Shown here in pieces: positions 12,140 through 24,588 of a DNA stretch of 64,000 nucleotides (positions are counted from its first letter, which is position 1; each line of letters starts with the position of its first letter). The notes under the pieces were generated by a model, which saw only the letters and a program-made list of their open reading frames with translations, did not search any database and was not told the origin of the DNA. Source of the stretch: Gonapodya prolifera JEL478 (Eukaryota; Monoblepharomycota; Monoblepharidomycetes; Monoblepharidales; Gonapodyaceae); the NCBI GenBank assembly GCA_001574975.1, contig KQ965764.1, positions 99,256 through 163,255 of the forward strand. Direction: 5' to 3'. Made by a program: the position numbers and the translations under genes.

Positions 12140-15100
12140 ATGATGGCGGGCGTCCCCGATGGTGGTGTCACAACGAAGGACACTTCCAGAGGGGTAGCGG
12201 AACCTAACAAGGATGGCCAGTCGCTTGCAGCTCCGAAAGGCAGCTCGGGTGCCGAAAACGGAGGGAGAGCGGGAGATCTGATTGATGGAGACACGCTGGT
12301 GCAGGCGCTGGCTGCAGTGAGTTGAAAGTGACGTGTGGGGCACGATCGAGGCTCAATGGGGGAACCATCACAAGGCGGAATACGGCTGCATATGATATTT
12401 CACTTGGAGACCAGCTGAGAGAGCACGAACAAAGATTGCAGAACACGGATTCATCCTCGGGCGTTTGCAATTCTGGCGTCAAAGGAGTCCCTGCGGGGAA
12501 ACGTCAAACCGCGTTATCTGCAGTGTTTGACGCATAACAAACAACAGTACATCCAAAAAAACGAGCTTCGGTTTCTCCTTCCCTCGGAGCTCTTCGAGTC
12601 CCGCCCTCCCTCGGTCTCACCCTCCCCTGGCGGGTCATCGTCTTCCTTGGCACCCACTGTTCCCTCTTCTCCATCCAAACCCCGTCACCGTCGTACTGGC
12701 TCCGACTCAGGATCGAGCAGGTCGTTTGCCTCACTGTTTTCGACATTTTCACGGGCACGGGAACCTGCTGACGATGGTACCGCGCCCCACACACGTGCAG
12801 AACGTGCCGCCGCCAGAGCGCGAACGGCCGCGAAATCGGCCGCCGCGGCGTCGCCACTTGCATCCTCTCATACGTCTGTTGTAGCGGAGAGTGAGAACGA
12901 TCGTCCGCCCTTGCCGGCTGGGCCTGACCAACCAGTCGATCAGATTGACAAAACGCCGCATTTAAGGCCAATGTCGCCTGATGCAATATCGTCGCCTGTG
13001 GATGCTCCCCTACCAGAGAGCACTTTCGCTATCGATGTGCACCATCTAATCTACATCGTCACGAGGTTTGACAAAATGGCCGCGATTCAGAGACTGGACA
13101 ACCAGGATGAAGCAATCACTGAAGGGGCACTTGACGTGACGGCCAGTGAACTTGCATCAACACTCGAACCTGGTGAAAATGAAATGAAGGAGACTGCGCC
13201 CGACTCTGTTGTTGCGACTGTCGCGACAGACCGCCAAGCGGATCAACCGGAGGAGGTACCAGCACGGTCCTCCACGAAGTCACCTTCTCCAGGACATTCA
13301 GTTACCTTTGCACCATCACCCACCCGCCCAACCTCCCCACTGACGAGCCAGATTTCAGGGACGCAGGCGTCATTCGCGTGGCTTCGTCGTGCGAGCGGGG
13401 CATCTCTTTCCTCCCCTTCCCCTCGCCCATCTCCCCAGCTCGCGCGATCACTCTCATCCGAAGATGCTTTAATGCTTCTGTTTAATTTTTTCCACCAACT
13501 TACACACCTTCGGCTCGCTCCTGTAGGGAAACGTCGCATCGCTGGAGAATCGTCACAAATGGACGTGCTGAAGCTCTACAAGTGGTTCCCGAATATAGAA
13601 AGTCTCGAATTACACAGACTAGGACCGAACAACATTGCCGATTGGGACGACTTGAGAAAGACCATCAAAACATTAGTTTTGAGGCAGGGAATGCGTGATG
13701 GTGCGGAGCTTCTATCACAACGGGCTGGTTCAACCAACCTGACAGGTGCTGGTGCATCGCGCGATCCGCTTTTTCCGAAATTGCTGTCTCTGAGCCTCGT
13801 GGGCAATTCTCTCACTCATCTGCCGCCTACTCTGTTTTATCATTGCCCTCACCTGAGGCGATTATCTCTGAAGGACAACTTATTTCAGCAACTTCCTCGT
13901 TTTCTGCCGCCCACTCTCCACCATTTGGACCTTTCGTCCAACCTGCTGGCATCTCTTGCTGGCCTTCCTGTCGACTCACAATTGAAGTCTTTGTTTATTC
14001 GCCGGAATTCCGTTCAAAGCCTCAGCGAAGTAGCGGAACATTGCGCGAAATTAGAGCGCTTCGATGTGGCAGGAAACCAGATTGCTATGGTTGAGCTGGT
14101 CGGTGAGGTACTGAAGGTGTGCACAGCCATGAAGGAGATATGGGTTGAAGGCAATCCTCTCACATCCCAAGTGAGCGTAGCAACCTTGCCGCCTTAAAAT
14201 TTGGCAAACTAATAGGATATTTGCAGAGTGAATATCGCGTATCAATTCTCTCCTTCCACGCGACACCTTCAAGCCTCTGCATTGATGGTCAACCTCCCTC
14301 CCTCCCAGAGCTCTCTGCGGCTTCCACCATTCGAGAAGCTGGCGTTGAGTACCTTCGTCCCAGCCTTCCAAAGCTCGATACCTCATCGGCAAGTCTTGGC
14401 ATCACTACTTCCCGGATGTCATCTGGCCCTTCCACACCGGCGTCCTCTGGTGCCGAACAACGATTACCCCCCCAGAGTCCTTCTGCTGCGGAAACTTTGG
14501 TGACCGAGTTGCAGAAACGCCCTCCTACTCACGACGGGGTACCCCGCCGTAAATTTGTTCGTGCAGGCACGGCTGGTGCATCTGGGTCGAAGGACCTTGG
14601 CGCGCCTATTGTAATGGGAAAGCGTGTGCGGGCGCTCTCCACCCAGGGGCAGGTTGACAACCACGAACCTGGCAGCGCCTTGCCCAACGATGCTTCCCAT
14701 GATGTGAACACTGGAGCAGTCGAAGGGAATGCTGAGGGTCCTAAGCAACTGGCAAGACTGTCAATGGACGACGATATTCTCGCACGGACCAGTCTTACTC
14801 CTGAAGACGATCAAGCCGAAGCTCTTTCAGGCGAACAAATTATCACCCCAAGCTCGCCAACTGCTGTGTCAATGGCTCCTACAATAACGACCACGCCTGC
14901 AACACCTGTTACCGGAACCCCCCCAACAAACCATTATTCGACGAACCCTCCCACACCAAACACGCAACGCCGACGACGAGATCTGCACCGTGAAATTTCT
15001 AGTGTCGGCGCGAGCCGTAGACAACGAGAGAAGTCACCCGGAGGGTCTTCGTCACTTGCATCGGCGCGAGTGCGTCGATTGAATCTTATCAACCAGATTG

Positions 15101-17339
15101 ATCTTGCTACAGATGAGGCAGAGGATGGTGACGGTTCCGTTGAGGAGGTTGCACATACACGCAAGCTGGCAAAGAAGCGGTTCACTCGATCTGGCTCGGG
15201 TTTGGTCGGTGTGACCGGAGTCAGCGGTGGAAGTACACCAAACGACGGCTCCTACAGGAGCAGGAGTCCGGGAAGGAGTGATTTTTCGTTGGGGGGTTTA
15301 GCGCAACCTTCTACAGACGAAAATGTAGCTTTGGCCGTGTCTCCTGTTGAAGTTGAAGCTGAGGGTCAATTGAAGGTTTCGATTGTGCCTATTGGTTCCT
15401 TGGCAGATGCCGTGATGAAGACGAGCGAAGTGTCTTCAATCTCGACTCCACCGGAGACGATAGAACGCCGAGAACCATCTGTCGAAAGAAGTGATCAATA
15501 TCACCCAGATGTGGTTCTCGGAACATTATCTCGGAGAGTGGCCGTGGATGCTGAAAGGGAAATGAGAGAGAAGCGAAAGGCTGAAGACGATATGGCGCGG
15601 CAAGGCATGGATAAAGTTCACCCGCCTGAGTCAAGTACAATGAATGGAAGCGGAAAATTGGGAGATGCACGGTTACCAAGACAAGAAGAAGATGAAGTTA
15701 CCGATCAAACTGACACAACCCTTGAAGTGCCTCTTTTCCCAGAGATGCCGACTCTAATGGCTTTGTCGGCGGGGATGTCATCTCTTTTGGCGACACGCGA
15801 CGAGTCCAAAGGTGCTGAAGGGGACCACCCAATCCCCTTCCAAAAAATCGAGAATTCTCTCCTATTCTGGCTTAAAGTGGATGCGATGGATGCAGAAGAT
15901 GAAAAAATTTTAATTTGGACACCTGTGAGCGTCATCTGCAGTGAACGTTCAATCAAATAATTGTCAAGTTTTATCCTGTCTAGACCTCCTACGTGATTCA
16001 GCCGAACCCCTTCTCTTCCCCTTCTCCCGTTCAGCGTCCATCTGGCGGATGGTCTTCCTTTGGAATGGCAAACAAGCCACCCCTTACAAATGGTGTAACT
16101 GTTGGAGTGCCTCAGTTGAAATCCGCTTTGGAAATGGTTGAAAGACCAATCTACCTGCTTTTGTCAGATCGGCGAATTTATTTATTTCAGCCATTGTTTC
16201 CACTACCGTACATCCGCACAGAAGAAGAGGAAGATTTGGAACCTTCCACGCACCTTGAGCTTGTTCGATCATTCCCGATAGATGCCATAGCTCGGGTGGA
16301 CGTTGGGTGGGAAAATCAAACAATCGGATTGCATGTCCGCGAAACACCCAAGAACGGGGTCAAACGTAAAAGCGTCTCCATGTGCGATATGATGTCCTTC
16401 GTTTTTTTGGTCAAAGACCACACACTTGGGACGTTGATTTTGGATGCATTGTACCGGGCAGCGGCGGGTCTTGGAATGGATTTACCGGTTAACAGACGGG
16501 GATGGTGGAGCCAAGATAATATGGACAAGCTTTTGAGGACATCCCCTTATGGTAGCGTCTATGGAACCCTCAATGTTGACGATACTCTGTCGATGAGGCA
16601 GTACGCTGTTGGCGGCATCGTCCAAGATGGCATTCTCTACTCTGTCGGTATTGTTCTTGACGAAGTGCTATTTGGTGTCTTTTTTCAGCGATGGGACGTA
16701 TGGCCACCTCCATACTTTCCTGAGGATTCATTGCAGCACTTACCTGATTGGGTGAACAAAACAGTTGCGGGTACATCCCTAGATCAAAGGATCAAAGACG
16801 GGGGGAAAGGGTTGCTGGCAGATTCCGTTGAGGAGTTTGAACAGGAAGTCTCACCACGACTACGGCGTGTGAGCGAAATTGTCAGTATGCAAAGGGGTCG
16901 GACACGGGACTGGCGACCGCGAGACGAAGCAGACATAAAGTTCGAGCTCGGTGATGTGGGGCGACTGCTGGAAGGCGGAGTTGTTGGTCCCATAGAACCT
17001 CCTCGTGCGTTTGATCCCATTACTGCAGCCATAGAGAGGAGGGAGATTGGCGCTCCGAGCAGAGAGATCCGAACGGCCAAGGGAACCGCCACAGGCTGGA
17101 AATGGTGGGTCCGATTCAACTTCGGGACATCTAATGGTGGTGGGTCGTCGCATCTTACCCAAGAAATTTTCGAGAGCACTATCACTGAGCCCAAAGAAGC
17201 GCTGGATTTGTTTTTTGTTTCATGGGAGAGTAGTGAAGCTCTCGTTAGGGAAGCTGTGCGGTTGTCAGGCCGAGATTGGCGCAGTATTCCGAAGGAAGGA
17301 CTCATCCAGTGCGGAGGTGTCATATCAAGTGCTACATGA
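12140..17339 (+). CDS. STK11IP-like protein: leucine-rich repeats followed by a PH-like domain
   Basis: ATG 12140 opens an exon ending GDTLVQALAA at a GTGAGT donor, like the N-terminal LVQALA region of LKB1-interacting protein. A Ser/Pro-rich stretch follows (12540-13450), then MDVLKLYKWFPNIESLELHR and about five LRRs (13560-14170; for example LPPTLHHLDLSSNLLASLAG) capped by EIWVEGNPLTS. After an intron near 14172-14226 come CIDGQPPSLPEL, a long disordered basic/Ser region with ARVRRLNLINQ, an intron near 15924-15985, and a PH-like domain (RPIYLLLSDRRIYLF, WENQTIGLHVRE). The order LIP1-N, LRR, DGxxxSL and PH matches STK11IP, a lysosome-associated scaffold in animals. The nischarin family is an alternative. 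The exon at about 12430-12530 has an unresolved frame join. The stop at 17339 lies 36 bp from the convergent GGT stop. Confidence 0.72.
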
Positions 17340-17375
17340 GCGAGTCATTTAGTGATGTATATTTACATGTAATGT

Positions 17376-19743
17376 TCAATACGCGGCAGCCAAGCCTCGC
17401 TTCCTGGGGTCAGATACAGCTACATTGTCGTTAAGGCGGACATGTGTGAAGAGTTACGGCATTGAATGTTTTGATTCAAGCTTCACGCACCATAAATCAT
17501 TCCATTTTCACTTCTGAGAATCGTGTTGACAATTGACATGAACGTGAGTTGGTCCAAGGGTTCAACCAGGTGCCCTTTGGTGCGAAGAGCTTCTTCCGAA
17601 TCAGGGGAAAAATTCCACTCGACTTGAACGGAGTCCGGAAAAAGTTGGTGATGAACACGAGGGTCCATTACTGCACTCAGAGGATCCATCTGATAATCTA
17701 GCAGATTGAGAAGCACTTGCGCAACCCCTGTGGTTATTCTCGAGCCACCGGATCCACCAAGGCACGCAAGGACCTCCATGTTATGTTCTACTATAACTGG
17801 AGCCGAAGACGACATTGGACGCTTGCCAGGAACAATGAAGTTGGACGGCGAAGGAGGAAGACGAAAACTATTGTTAAAAGTTGGGCTGGAAAAGTCGTCC
17901 ATCTCATTGTTTAGTATAACGCCAGACGTGATGTCCATGATTTGAGCACCAAATAGCAGATTAATGGTTGCCGTCAGTCCGACGGCGTATCCCTCTTTAT
18001 CCACGAGGGAGACATGCATGGTGCCGGGGGTCTCTTCCGCAGAGAATTTGCCACCATAGTGCTCAGGAGGAAACGTGTGAAACTAATGGTTCAACAAGTT
18101 GGCCGGCGTCACGAGAAGCCTGAGAATAGTTGAACAAGGCACATACATCCGAGATACCAACGCGGACTTCTTCTGCGTGCGCCTTGTCATTCCACATCTT
18201 CACAACATCAGTTGAATTTGGCCAGTAGCTGGGATCGCCCAGCTCAGAACGGAACGCGTAAGCAAACTTAAATGCCTCAACTAAACTTATCGAATAAAGG
18301 AACATGACATGGCCCGTGCGAAAGTGAATAAATTCAACAAAAGCTCACCGATGCACATTCAAATCGGTCTTCCTCTCGGCTTTGAGGTCGTAACCCTCAA
18401 GTATATTGAGGATTGCAGTGAGCAAGGCGCCAGAAGCCGGGGGTCCAGCAGTAATAATTTTTCTCCCATGATACCACCCCACAACAGGCTCTCTCACGAC
18501 AGCGGTGTAGTTGTAAAAATCGCCCAAAGTGATTATGCCGCCATTTTGTCTGATAGTCGAAACAATCGACTCCGCAAGTTCCCCTCGGTAAAAAGCGTCG
18601 GCGCCTTTGTTGGCAACGATCTCCAAAGTTCGCGCAAATGCTGGACGTGTGAATACATCACCAGCCTTCAAGAGTTTGTTATTTGGTGCGAAGACGCTTC
18701 TCCAAACCGGATCGTTCAAAAGCAATGAACTGGTATACTGGTGCAACATGATGCTATTTACAGGGCGAAGAATGCCAATACATGTTTGACCACTTACGTT
18801 GAAGGCATGCTCCATATAATCTGTGACAGTAATTCCTTCTCGCGCAAGCTTTATGGATGGCTCAAACAGCCTCTTCCACGGCAGTCGCCCATGACGCTTA
18901 TGAGCCATCTCGTAACCACGTAGTTCACCTGGAACTCCAATTGCAAGCCCCCCTCGAGTGGCATTTTGCGGAAACTTCGAGTACATGTCTTGTGTGGCGG
19001 CGCCTGGCGCAGTTTCCCGAAAGTCTATGACTTCCGCTTTGCCGGACGGAGTGCGGATTAACACTTATAGAGCGAAAGGACGGTGTGAATCCACCCCGTT
19101 TGCAACTAGAGAGAGCAAGGGGAAAGAAAGATTGCACAACTTACTGAATCCACCGCCGCCGATCCCAGTTGAGAAGGAATTGAAAGTCCCAACACATAAA
19201 GAAGTGGCGATGGCCGCGTCAACAGCATTTCCACCATCTTTCATCACATCAACACCGATGTCAGAGCACGCCTTTATTTCAGCGGCTGTCATAAGAGGCT
19301 ATTTATTCAATCCGTCAGATAAAAAACGATATCGCACCAACCTACTGCTCCATTTGGCCCTCCGGCGACTGGAGATACACCTGCTCGTTGGGCCGTGAAG
19401 ATGGAGTCCTTGATCCTACAAAATCAACTACATTCACCAAGATTCCATGGGGGTGAGTAGCTTGATGTGGTCGAGTGCCAAACTATAATTTCCACGTTTC
19501 AGCTCGCATGATATAAACATGGGACAATGAGATCTTAATTCTCTCACCAATTCCAATGAAAACAAGCATAAGTATCCCTATAAGAGTACACGACTTCCAT
19601 GCTCGTCTTGGTATTAGTTCAGAGAGAGTGGGAGCTCGAAAATTGGATTTCGGAAGCAAAGCATCGCAATCGTCTGAATGCCGCTCTTCATCATCCCACA
19701 AGCGAGATTCACCCGATGCATCACCATCAGTGAGGCCATGCAT
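17376..19743 (-). CDS. GGT1: Gamma-glutamyltranspeptidase (type II membrane protein)
   Basis: Cleaves and transfers the gamma-glutamyl group of glutathione at the cell surface or vacuole. ATG 19743 opens a short cytoplasmic segment and one anchor (SCTLIGILMLVFIGIGE). The conserved N-half follows: TAAEIKACSDIGVDVMKDGG, NAVDAAIATSLCVG and STGIGGGGF. Next come MLIRTPSGKAEVIDFRETAP, GGLAIGVPGELRGYEMAHKR and HTFPPEHYGGKF. The catalytic Thr is in ETPGTMHVSLVD near 18020, and a GGSGGSRI motif is at about 17740. The terminal exon is very short: after a GTGCGT donor the frame resumes as AVSDPRKRGLAAAY with the stop at 17376-17378, matching the family's C-terminus. About seven introns are inferred, including one that splits the ATG-like FM codon of GGGGF|MLIR. 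Confidence 0.92.
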
Positions 19744-19999
19744 CGGCCGGTCGAGGAGGGGGAAGAAACGGGATGAGAATGTTCTGATAAGATTACGTGT
19801 GGGGCAAGCTTCTAGACTAGTAAAGTAGTTGCTAGACTTTTATGCTACCTATCCCTAAAACCAAGCGCAAAGAATGCAACGTCAGTGTCCGAGACTTTGT
19901 ACAACAATCGGAGCAACCGAGACTGCTCTTCATGATTCCGGGACTTGTTTCGAATGCACACCTTCCGGATCATTGTGAGATGACCGCTCAAAAATCCCC

Positions 20000-20906
20000 C
20001 TATGATTCACCCACCTCCCCATTCATATCACGAGTGACACCACTCGAGAAAGGCCTCACAGAAAAAGTCACATCACTTATGTGTCGGGTTTGCCGAACCA
20101 AAATAACGTCGTCTGAAGGTTCACCGAGCACTGAGGAAGTGTCGGTATCGTCGGCGTGCAATAATACTAGGAGTGTGAAGTTCGCCTTGAGTGGAAACGA
20201 GGGAAATCGTGTCAAGTCCTATCAAACATCCAATCACAGAAGCCTTACGTGGTCCGCCAAAGTACGAAGCGTATCTAAAAATTCGAGGATACACTCTAAA
20301 GAGACCCCAGAATAAAGCAATACAGTCAGATCATCGATTATGAGAAGAGAAGGAGTCTGTTGGACGCTCATATCCGCTGGTGTCAGTATGCTTCTTATCC
20401 GTGACAGGGCATTGTCCAAGATACTCGGGGAGGCAGTGTCGCCCGATAGATTTACTTGTGAATTTTCAGCTGGAGATAAAATATTCGCCGTTGAGAAGAG
20501 CATCGAATGACCGTCCACGAACGAGAGTGCTCCTGAGTCGCGATGCGTCTGCAAATTCACGCCCTTCGAAAAAGAGCAGTTTAAAGTCTCGAATAGCCTG
20601 ACCGGCGTGGAAACTAACCAGTTTCGATAACACGGAGCACCAATACGACCACACCTCATAGAAAGCAACAAGCACAACTCTTGGACGTTGCTGTGATCGA
20701 TCCGTTCCCGATGCTTGCCTTCGAAGGAACACGGAAATGAAGTGATACAATAGGAATTGTCCAGAGTTCGTCAAAGTGTCCGTGACACTGATAAGTTGAG
20801 AACGCGAGCGCGTCGACAGCTTATTTCCTGTGTCTTGGTTCAAAGGATTCGACAATCCAAGCTGAAGGCTTGATGGCAAGAACGGCTCTAATGTGGTGAA
20901 GCCCAT
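20000..20906 (-). CDS. ELP6: Elongator complex protein 6 (RecA-like ATPase-fold subunit)
   Basis: Subunit of the Elp4-Elp5-Elp6 ring of Elongator, which modifies wobble uridines in tRNA. The start at 20906 gives MGFTTLEPFLPSSLQLGLSN. The sequence then runs through SGQFLLYHFISVFLRR, RVVLVAFYEVWSYW and, after an intron near 20553-20613, GVNLQTHRDSGALSFVDGHS. The Walker B-like strand is SLLIIDDLTVLLYSGVS, followed by LEFLDTLRTLADH. After an intron near 20190-20255 come ANFTLLVLLHADD and the C-terminal GVTRDMNGEV, which parallels the GFCRDVHGQL ending of animal ELP6. The stop at 20000 therefore looks natural. Downstream frames to 19845 would need an implausible 28-nt intron. Confidence 0.82.
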
Positions 20907-21142
20907 TCCAGAGAATTGTGTGAATGAGCACATGAACACGTCGCCCATTGTATTAGTACACATAGAAACATAGGAGTAACTAAAAGTGAAAAATTCAATG
21001 CGTGTACAACATTCATTGCAAAGGTCTAAAGTCAGCTCCAGGCTTTGGTGCAAATTGGGAAAGAAAGTAGAATGCAACATGCAAAGGATGCAAAGGATTC
21101 TGCGCGGGGAATTTGCAAATGTGGAAGGACGTGAACATGGAT

Positions 21143-23941
21143 CTACTCGTTGTCGCTTTCTGAGGCAGCCAAGTGGCATTGGTCTACAAGGTTGTGACGC
21201 CGAAGGGCATCTTCCCCACAAAACTTAAATTTAATTTCGTTTCAAAAGGGACATTGCAAAAGCAAACGCGCACCTGAACGGGTGAACCTTTTCCCACACT
21301 TCTCACAAGAGAACGGCTGCTCCCCTGTATGCAGTCGCGTGTGTCGTTTCAAGTCGTGTCCTCGAACGAATGTCGCCGAGCAATGATCGCAGTGGAATGG
21401 CCGCTCCGATATATGCGTCTTCAAGTGCGACTAAAATTTGGAGTCAGAAAGATCGTGAGCTTGACCGATGAGACATACACACCTTGAGGTTATACAACTT
21501 AGGCCACAATTTGTCGCAGACCGGGCACGGGAACACAAGGGCAGAAACTCCTTCCTCATGAATCTCTGACCCCTCAGGCGCCTCAGATACCGGTACGACA
21601 ATTGTTTTGACGTCGAAGCGAGAAACCGCCGCTTTCACTTTCCGCGAGCCCGAGGATCTGCGGGCGCGCAGCCGCGATGTGGGACCAAGCTGTGGGCTTG
21701 TTTCGGGAGAACTCAAGTTCGCATCTACAGATGCACCCAGAACATCCGCCGTTCTGGTGGATTGCGCCATACGTGTGGCCTTTCCTCCCGATCGACCACC
21801 CTGTGTTTTTGCCACTCGCTTCCGTCCGCGACCGTTTGAGTCATAGTCCGTATCATCTGAAAAATCTCCATCTCCGTGAGTCGAATCATCGTCGTCTTCA
21901 TCGACACCACTGCTGAAAGCCTCGACGAAACACGAAGAACCAAGCTCCAATGGCGGGGGCACTGACGCCTTTGGCTGTCCAACTGCCGACCTCGTGGTGG
22001 GAACCACTTTTCTCTGCGATGATGAAGCAACCACATCGGCACTGATTTTCTGCCTTTTCGATGGGTGACGGTCTTCTTCCAGATCCACAACAACCTCTAG
22101 GGGATCTTGCGCATACTCCCCAGAGGGCACAGGGAGCGCATTGGGGGGATTGGAGCCGACAGTCTTGAACCCGCATTGAGGTCTCACGGCACGAACAGGT
22201 CTCCAAACATCAGGAGTGTCATCAACCTCGCTGGACGCATTGGCTGCACGTTCAGCGGACACCAATTCCGCCATGGCAACAGAACCCGAAGGTGCAAACA
22301 GGGAAATAGGGTCCATTGAAGAAGTTGCTATTCCATTCTCTTGGGGGCCCGAAGATGGAGGGGCGTTGAAGATGAGATTCTGAAACAAGTATGAAGGCAT
22401 GATTACCCTTAAAGTGTTGATAAAAATGAATAAACACATACCACATCCACGCAGTCGCTCGATTCCGTCTCTTGGAGAGGCCCCTTAATTGCGTGCGCAA
22501 AATCGGGGTCCGATGCGCTTTCAATCCCCTCCTTGTGTGGTGCAACAGTCAGTGGCATGTGTGGCGGGAGAGGAGGAAGGTGCGTCGAAATTTCCATTCC
22601 TGTAGTTGAAACAATTTCTGTCGGTTGTTCGAGAGGAACACTTTCGGTGGGGGCCGAAGGCCGGTTGAGCGCTGCAACTACCTCTTCAGTCACAACTGAA
22701 AGAAGGGCGCGATTGTCCAAGCTCAGCGTTGATGCATCCAAAATCTCCTGCACCATAGGTACACTGTGGACTGCTGCAGGTATCGACAACTGCGTCATCG
22801 TGGTACCAGGAGGTAGCATCATATACGAGACGGTCTGAGTTGACATTTGTGGTGCAAACGGAGCCTGAGTGGTTGCCACGATTGAGGAATGAGGTGCAGC
22901 TGTGTGAGCAGCATGAGCTTGCTGAATCTGGACATGGAAAAGGTTCGCCAGGCCCATATTCGTGGAGGGATCAACCGAGACAGCAGAACCGAAGGATGAT
23001 GGGTGGGGTGGGGTGCCACTGTGCGCAGAGACGTGTGCTGACATAGGTTGGTGATTTCCGTAAGAATACGTCCGAACGTGAGTTGGTGCCGGTAAGAAAT
23101 GTCCCAAGGGCAAGGCCGACGGAGCCACCATTGGGGACATAGGTGCCGAAGCGTTCTGCGCAGCAAGTTGGTCTACAGCCTGTTGTTGCAAGTTGGCTGC
23201 GGCAAGCGATGCGAAAAACTGCTCCGTTTGGGATTGTGACAAGGATTGCTGCGTGGGTGGCTCTGACGGCATCTGAATCTGTTGGACAGCAGGGAGGCTA
23301 ATGCCGGTAAATACTGAATCTTGAGCCGTCGCCATCTGGTTTTGCAAGAAGTCAAGGTTGACGAGGAGCTGTTGTGCAGACGCAATTGTAGTCAAAGGGG
23401 CCGCCTGGATGGTGGAAACCGTCTGAATTGTGGGAACAGACTGCGCCAGCGCAGATTGAACCGCTTCCAAAGTGACGGGAACCATTCCATGCACGTGAGC
23501 AGCTGATTCGAATGATCCAGGAATCACCGCAGGAGGCTCCCCAGAGGAAGATTGTGGGGTAACGACAGCGCCAGCGCCATGCATCATCTGAAGTTGTTGT
23601 ATCTGCGCCATTGCGCCCGACTCAGGCTGCTTTGAGAAGTGAAACTGGTCTGTCGAAGGTGACAGGTTCACAAGCATCATTGTTCCCTGCAGGTCTGCCT
23701 GCGCACCAGGCGCAAGCAAATTATGCGGATTCTGTGAAGCGGGGTGTATGAGTGGGAGAGCGACCGTCGGGCTCGGTGGATTTGCGACTGATGGGTTTTG
23801 TGGTCGCAATGACTGGACGCGGTTGTACACAGGACCGCAATCTGAGCGCCGGGAAACGGATCCCAGCCCGGAATATTCGGGAGTCGTCGTGCAGAAGGGT
23901 GAAAATACGGACGCGCTTGCCATCTCTAGCGCGGCAGACAT
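21143..23941 (-). CDS. Three-finger C2H2 transcription factor, Crz1/Prz1-like
   Basis: A long N-terminal region (about 500 residues from ATG 23941), rich in Gln, Ala, Pro and Ser, is followed over a short intron near 22385-22440 by an acidic and basic Ser-rich region that has a nuclear-signal-like patch ([10 protein letters not shown]). The zinc fingers are C-terminal. Finger 1 is [21 protein letters not shown], split by an intron near 21432-21482. Finger 2 is [21 protein letters not shown]. Finger 3 is [17 protein letters not shown], split by an intron ending just before the last exon (about 21219-21284). That exon adds [17 protein letters not shown] and the stop. YNLKSH, HDLKRH and DALRRH are arranged as in calcineurin-responsive Crz1/Prz1. 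No PxIxIT motif was identified, so calcineurin control is unproven. Subfamily confidence is about 0.5. Confidence 0.8.
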
Positions 23942-24588
23942 TGTTTGATTTGTTTTGAAGGAGGCGGTGTGGGGGTTCTCCCCCACTTTTGCGAGTTCAG
24001 CACCCTCATGTTTACGTCACGAAGCTGTCACATCGCCTGACACAGCTGAGTCTTTCATGTTTGCGAGCAATTTCTTTTTACTTTTAACTTTCTAGAAATT
24101 CATCTTCTCTGATTGATCGCTGGCAGCGATGCTGCACATTCAGGTTGGTCAGTACTTTTCCAGGAGCATGCTTCTGTTTCGAGAGGTGCTATGAAATACA
24201 GTTTTACTGACTGCCCCAGACAAGAGAACGTGCCCTGTTACATTACCAACATTATTTTGAGGGCGTTGGTCGACCGCGACCGCAGCAACAAAGGGGTCAC
24301 CGCGACAAATAAAGCATGCAGACGACGTCTTTGCCTGGTCGCTTGTGTGTGTGGGGAGGCGAGTTCTCGTCGCTCGTCGCTCAATATAGCAGAGTGGAGT
24401 GCAATGTACACCACCTCGCGCAAAAAAGTTGCCTGCATCACTATACTGTCTGTGTGCTTCTTTGAGTAATTATTCATCTCCGTGCAAGCGCTCAGCCCGA
24501 CCATTTTCAAGGTTTCATTTGGCTGCTTGGGTCGCGTCCGCTGCCGTCACCCGCAACTGAATCAAATCATTCTGAATCGTTCGCTAAA
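23942..24588. promoter_or_regulatory. Divergent intergenic region, C2H2 factor / V-ATPase subunit A
   Basis: This 647-bp region between opposed start codons is the largest non-coding stretch in the window apart from unresolved 5' regions. It contains a CRE/ATF-like octamer TTACGTCA at 24012-24019, about 75 bp from the zinc-finger start, and pyrimidine-rich tracts upstream of the VMA1 ATG. The longest open frame (24113-24469) has no coding character. No tRNA or repeat was found. Confidence 0.5.
24012..24019. promoter_or_regulatory. CRE/ATF-like motif
   Basis: TTACGTCA differs by one base from the palindromic TGACGTCA bound by bZIP factors of the CREB/ATF/Sko1 type. It lies close upstream of the C2H2 factor, where an activator site would be expected. 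An 8-mer can occur by chance, so this is a candidate only. Confidence 0.3.

Noticed and set aside
11771-12325. A separate gene starting at 11771 upstream of the STK11IP-like gene
   Set aside because: The first 120 codons look like intergenic sequence. Only the part from ATG 12140 resembles the N-terminus of the family.
19845-20000. Extension of ELP6 to a stop at 19845
   Set aside because: It would need a 28-nt intron, and the stop at 20000 already falls where the family normally ends.
24113-24469. Open frame of 118 codons in the VMA1/C2H2 intergenic region
   Set aside because: It is rich in Arg, Ser and Cys without a domain, and lies where both promoters must be.
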